NCBI GenBank assembly: GCA_016213865.1
Contig: JACQZL010000295.1
Coordinates: 1 to 12,482, forward strand
DNA length: 12,482 nt
From: Candidatus Rifleibacteriota bacterium
GTDB taxonomy: Bacteria; UBP17; UBA6191; JACPRK01
Reading direction: 5' to 3'
Shown: positions 12,251-12,482 of the stretch, piece after piece
Layout of the letters: each line of letters begins with the position of its first letter
How positions within the stretch are numbered: the first letter of the stretch is position 1
Notes under the pieces: generated by a model
Seen by the model: the letters and a program-made list of their open reading frames with translations, nothing else
Databases searched by the model: none
Told to the model about the DNA's origin: nothing
Made by a program: the position numbers and the translations under genes

Positions 12251-12474
12251 GCCCAATGGCATTAAATCCAGCGTCAGGAGAGGCATGACGGGCGTCGGAA
12301 AGGTAGAAGCGGCATCTTGCCGCTTCCACAGGTCCGGGCAAGTCGCCGTCGCGTGACCGAGCGCCCAAGAAAGCGGGTGGAAGCCGCTTCTACCTTGCGG
12401 CGTGTCCATCGTTGCAACCGGGCGGCAACTCCACTGCAGGAGATGGGAACCATGACGATTTAGTGCCATTGGGC
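12251..12474. repeat. Inverted repeat enclosing a REP pair (possible small element)
   Basis: GCCCAATGGCATTAAATC (12251-12268) faces GATTTAGTGCCATTGGGC (12457-12474), with 17 of 18 positions complementary. Similarity continues outward through GC-rich sequence for about 8 more bases with two mismatches, reaching the window end. The enclosed 188 bp contain the twin REP-like element. The layout resembles terminal inverted repeats of a miniature element of roughly 225-240 bp. A target-site duplication cannot be judged because the right flank is cut off. Confidence 0.55.
12303..12393. repeat. Twin REP-like palindrome, family C, second copy
   Basis: The left unit (foot GTAG at 12303-12306; stem 12306-12314 with 12318-12326; loop TCT) is identical to the left unit at 7439-7462, as is the following CAC. 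The right unit (foot GTAG at 12393-12390 on the minus strand, loop TCC) carries two changes from the 7502-7522 copy. One leaves a G.T wobble at the stem base (12370), the other a C.C mismatch (12377 opposite 12383). The spacer is 43 nt and unlike that of the other copy. Confidence 0.72.
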
Positions 12475-12482
12475 GCCGCCCC

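Larger units (their letters stand above)
12135..12482. other. Upstream region of the metalloprotease gene
   Basis: These 348 bp reach the window edge. I find no credible gene; an 85-residue minus-strand frame (12469-12212) runs through the palindromes and is rejected. The region contains a small hairpin (12143-12176), an inverted repeat (12251-12268 with 12457-12474) and a twin REP-like element (12303-12393). The metalloprotease promoter must lie here or beyond, but no good -35/-10 pair was seen. Confidence 0.6.

Noticed and set aside
10473..12356. 627-residue plus-strand open frame opposite the metalloprotease
   Set aside because: It is antisense to a gene with a signal peptide and an HExxH site, and its composition (Arg, Gly, Asp, His, Leu without motifs) is that of a GC-rich shadow frame.
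12212..12469. 85-residue minus-strand frame in the terminal repeat region
   Set aside because: It consists almost wholly of translated palindromes and the inverted-repeat arms; similar peptides arise from the copy at 7439-7525.

Overview
The window reads as chromosomal DNA of a GC-rich bacterium (by eye about two-thirds G+C, with long antisense shadow frames). No rRNA, tRNA, phage, plasmid or CRISPR locus was seen, and no gene fixes the phylum. The intergenic DNA is full of paired palindromes and short tandem repeats. From general experience that resembles Planctomycetes, Acidobacteria, Verrucomicrobia and similar environmental lineages; this placement is inference only.

Layout. Positions 1-324 hold three palindromic repeat elements and no gene. 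Positions 325-4024 are a four-gene minus-strand operon for surface-glycan precursors. In order of transcription it encodes an ArnA/UXS-like nucleotide-sugar dehydrogenase/decarboxylase or epimerase (4024-3041), a WecA/TagO-type polyprenyl-phosphate sugar-1-phosphate transferase (2934-1867), a GalE-like epimerase overlapping it by 4 bp (1870-938), and a small exported protein of unknown function (879-325). A TTGACA-N17-TACCCT promoter at 4089-4061 sits about 30 nt before the first gene. All four genes appear to start with GTG or TTG.

A divergent plus-strand gene (4382-4780) encodes a small YvlD/phage-holin-like membrane protein. It is convergent with the next minus-strand gene.

Positions 4857-12134 hold three large minus-strand genes. 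The first two transcribed lie 13 bp apart: an exported gluzincin-like metalloprotease (12134-10488), then a multi-pass GT-C-like membrane protein fused to a PA14-like region and a beta-propeller (10474-7589). After a 323-bp repeat-filled gap comes an exported PHP/DUF3604-type metal-dependent protein (7265-4857). Together they suggest envelope or extracellular glycan and protein processing, but no substrate can be named.

The most striking signal is the intergenic repeat system. At least five loci (18-95, 161-228, 305-328, 7439-7525, 12303-12393) follow one plan: a hairpin preceded by a GTAG/GTGG foot, usually paired with an inverted partner whose foot lies on the other strand. The stems belong to three sequence families. 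In two of those families the left hairpin always has loop TCT and the right hairpin loop TCC, and stem differences are compensated. This matches the architecture of REP/BIME elements mobilised by REP-associated tyrosine transposases (RAYTs), though no RAYT gene is in the window. Two of the pairs are nested in further repeats: direct and inverted repeats at 7370-7578, and an 18-bp inverted repeat at 12251-12474. An octanucleotide tandem repeat abuts the start codon of the PHP-domain gene.
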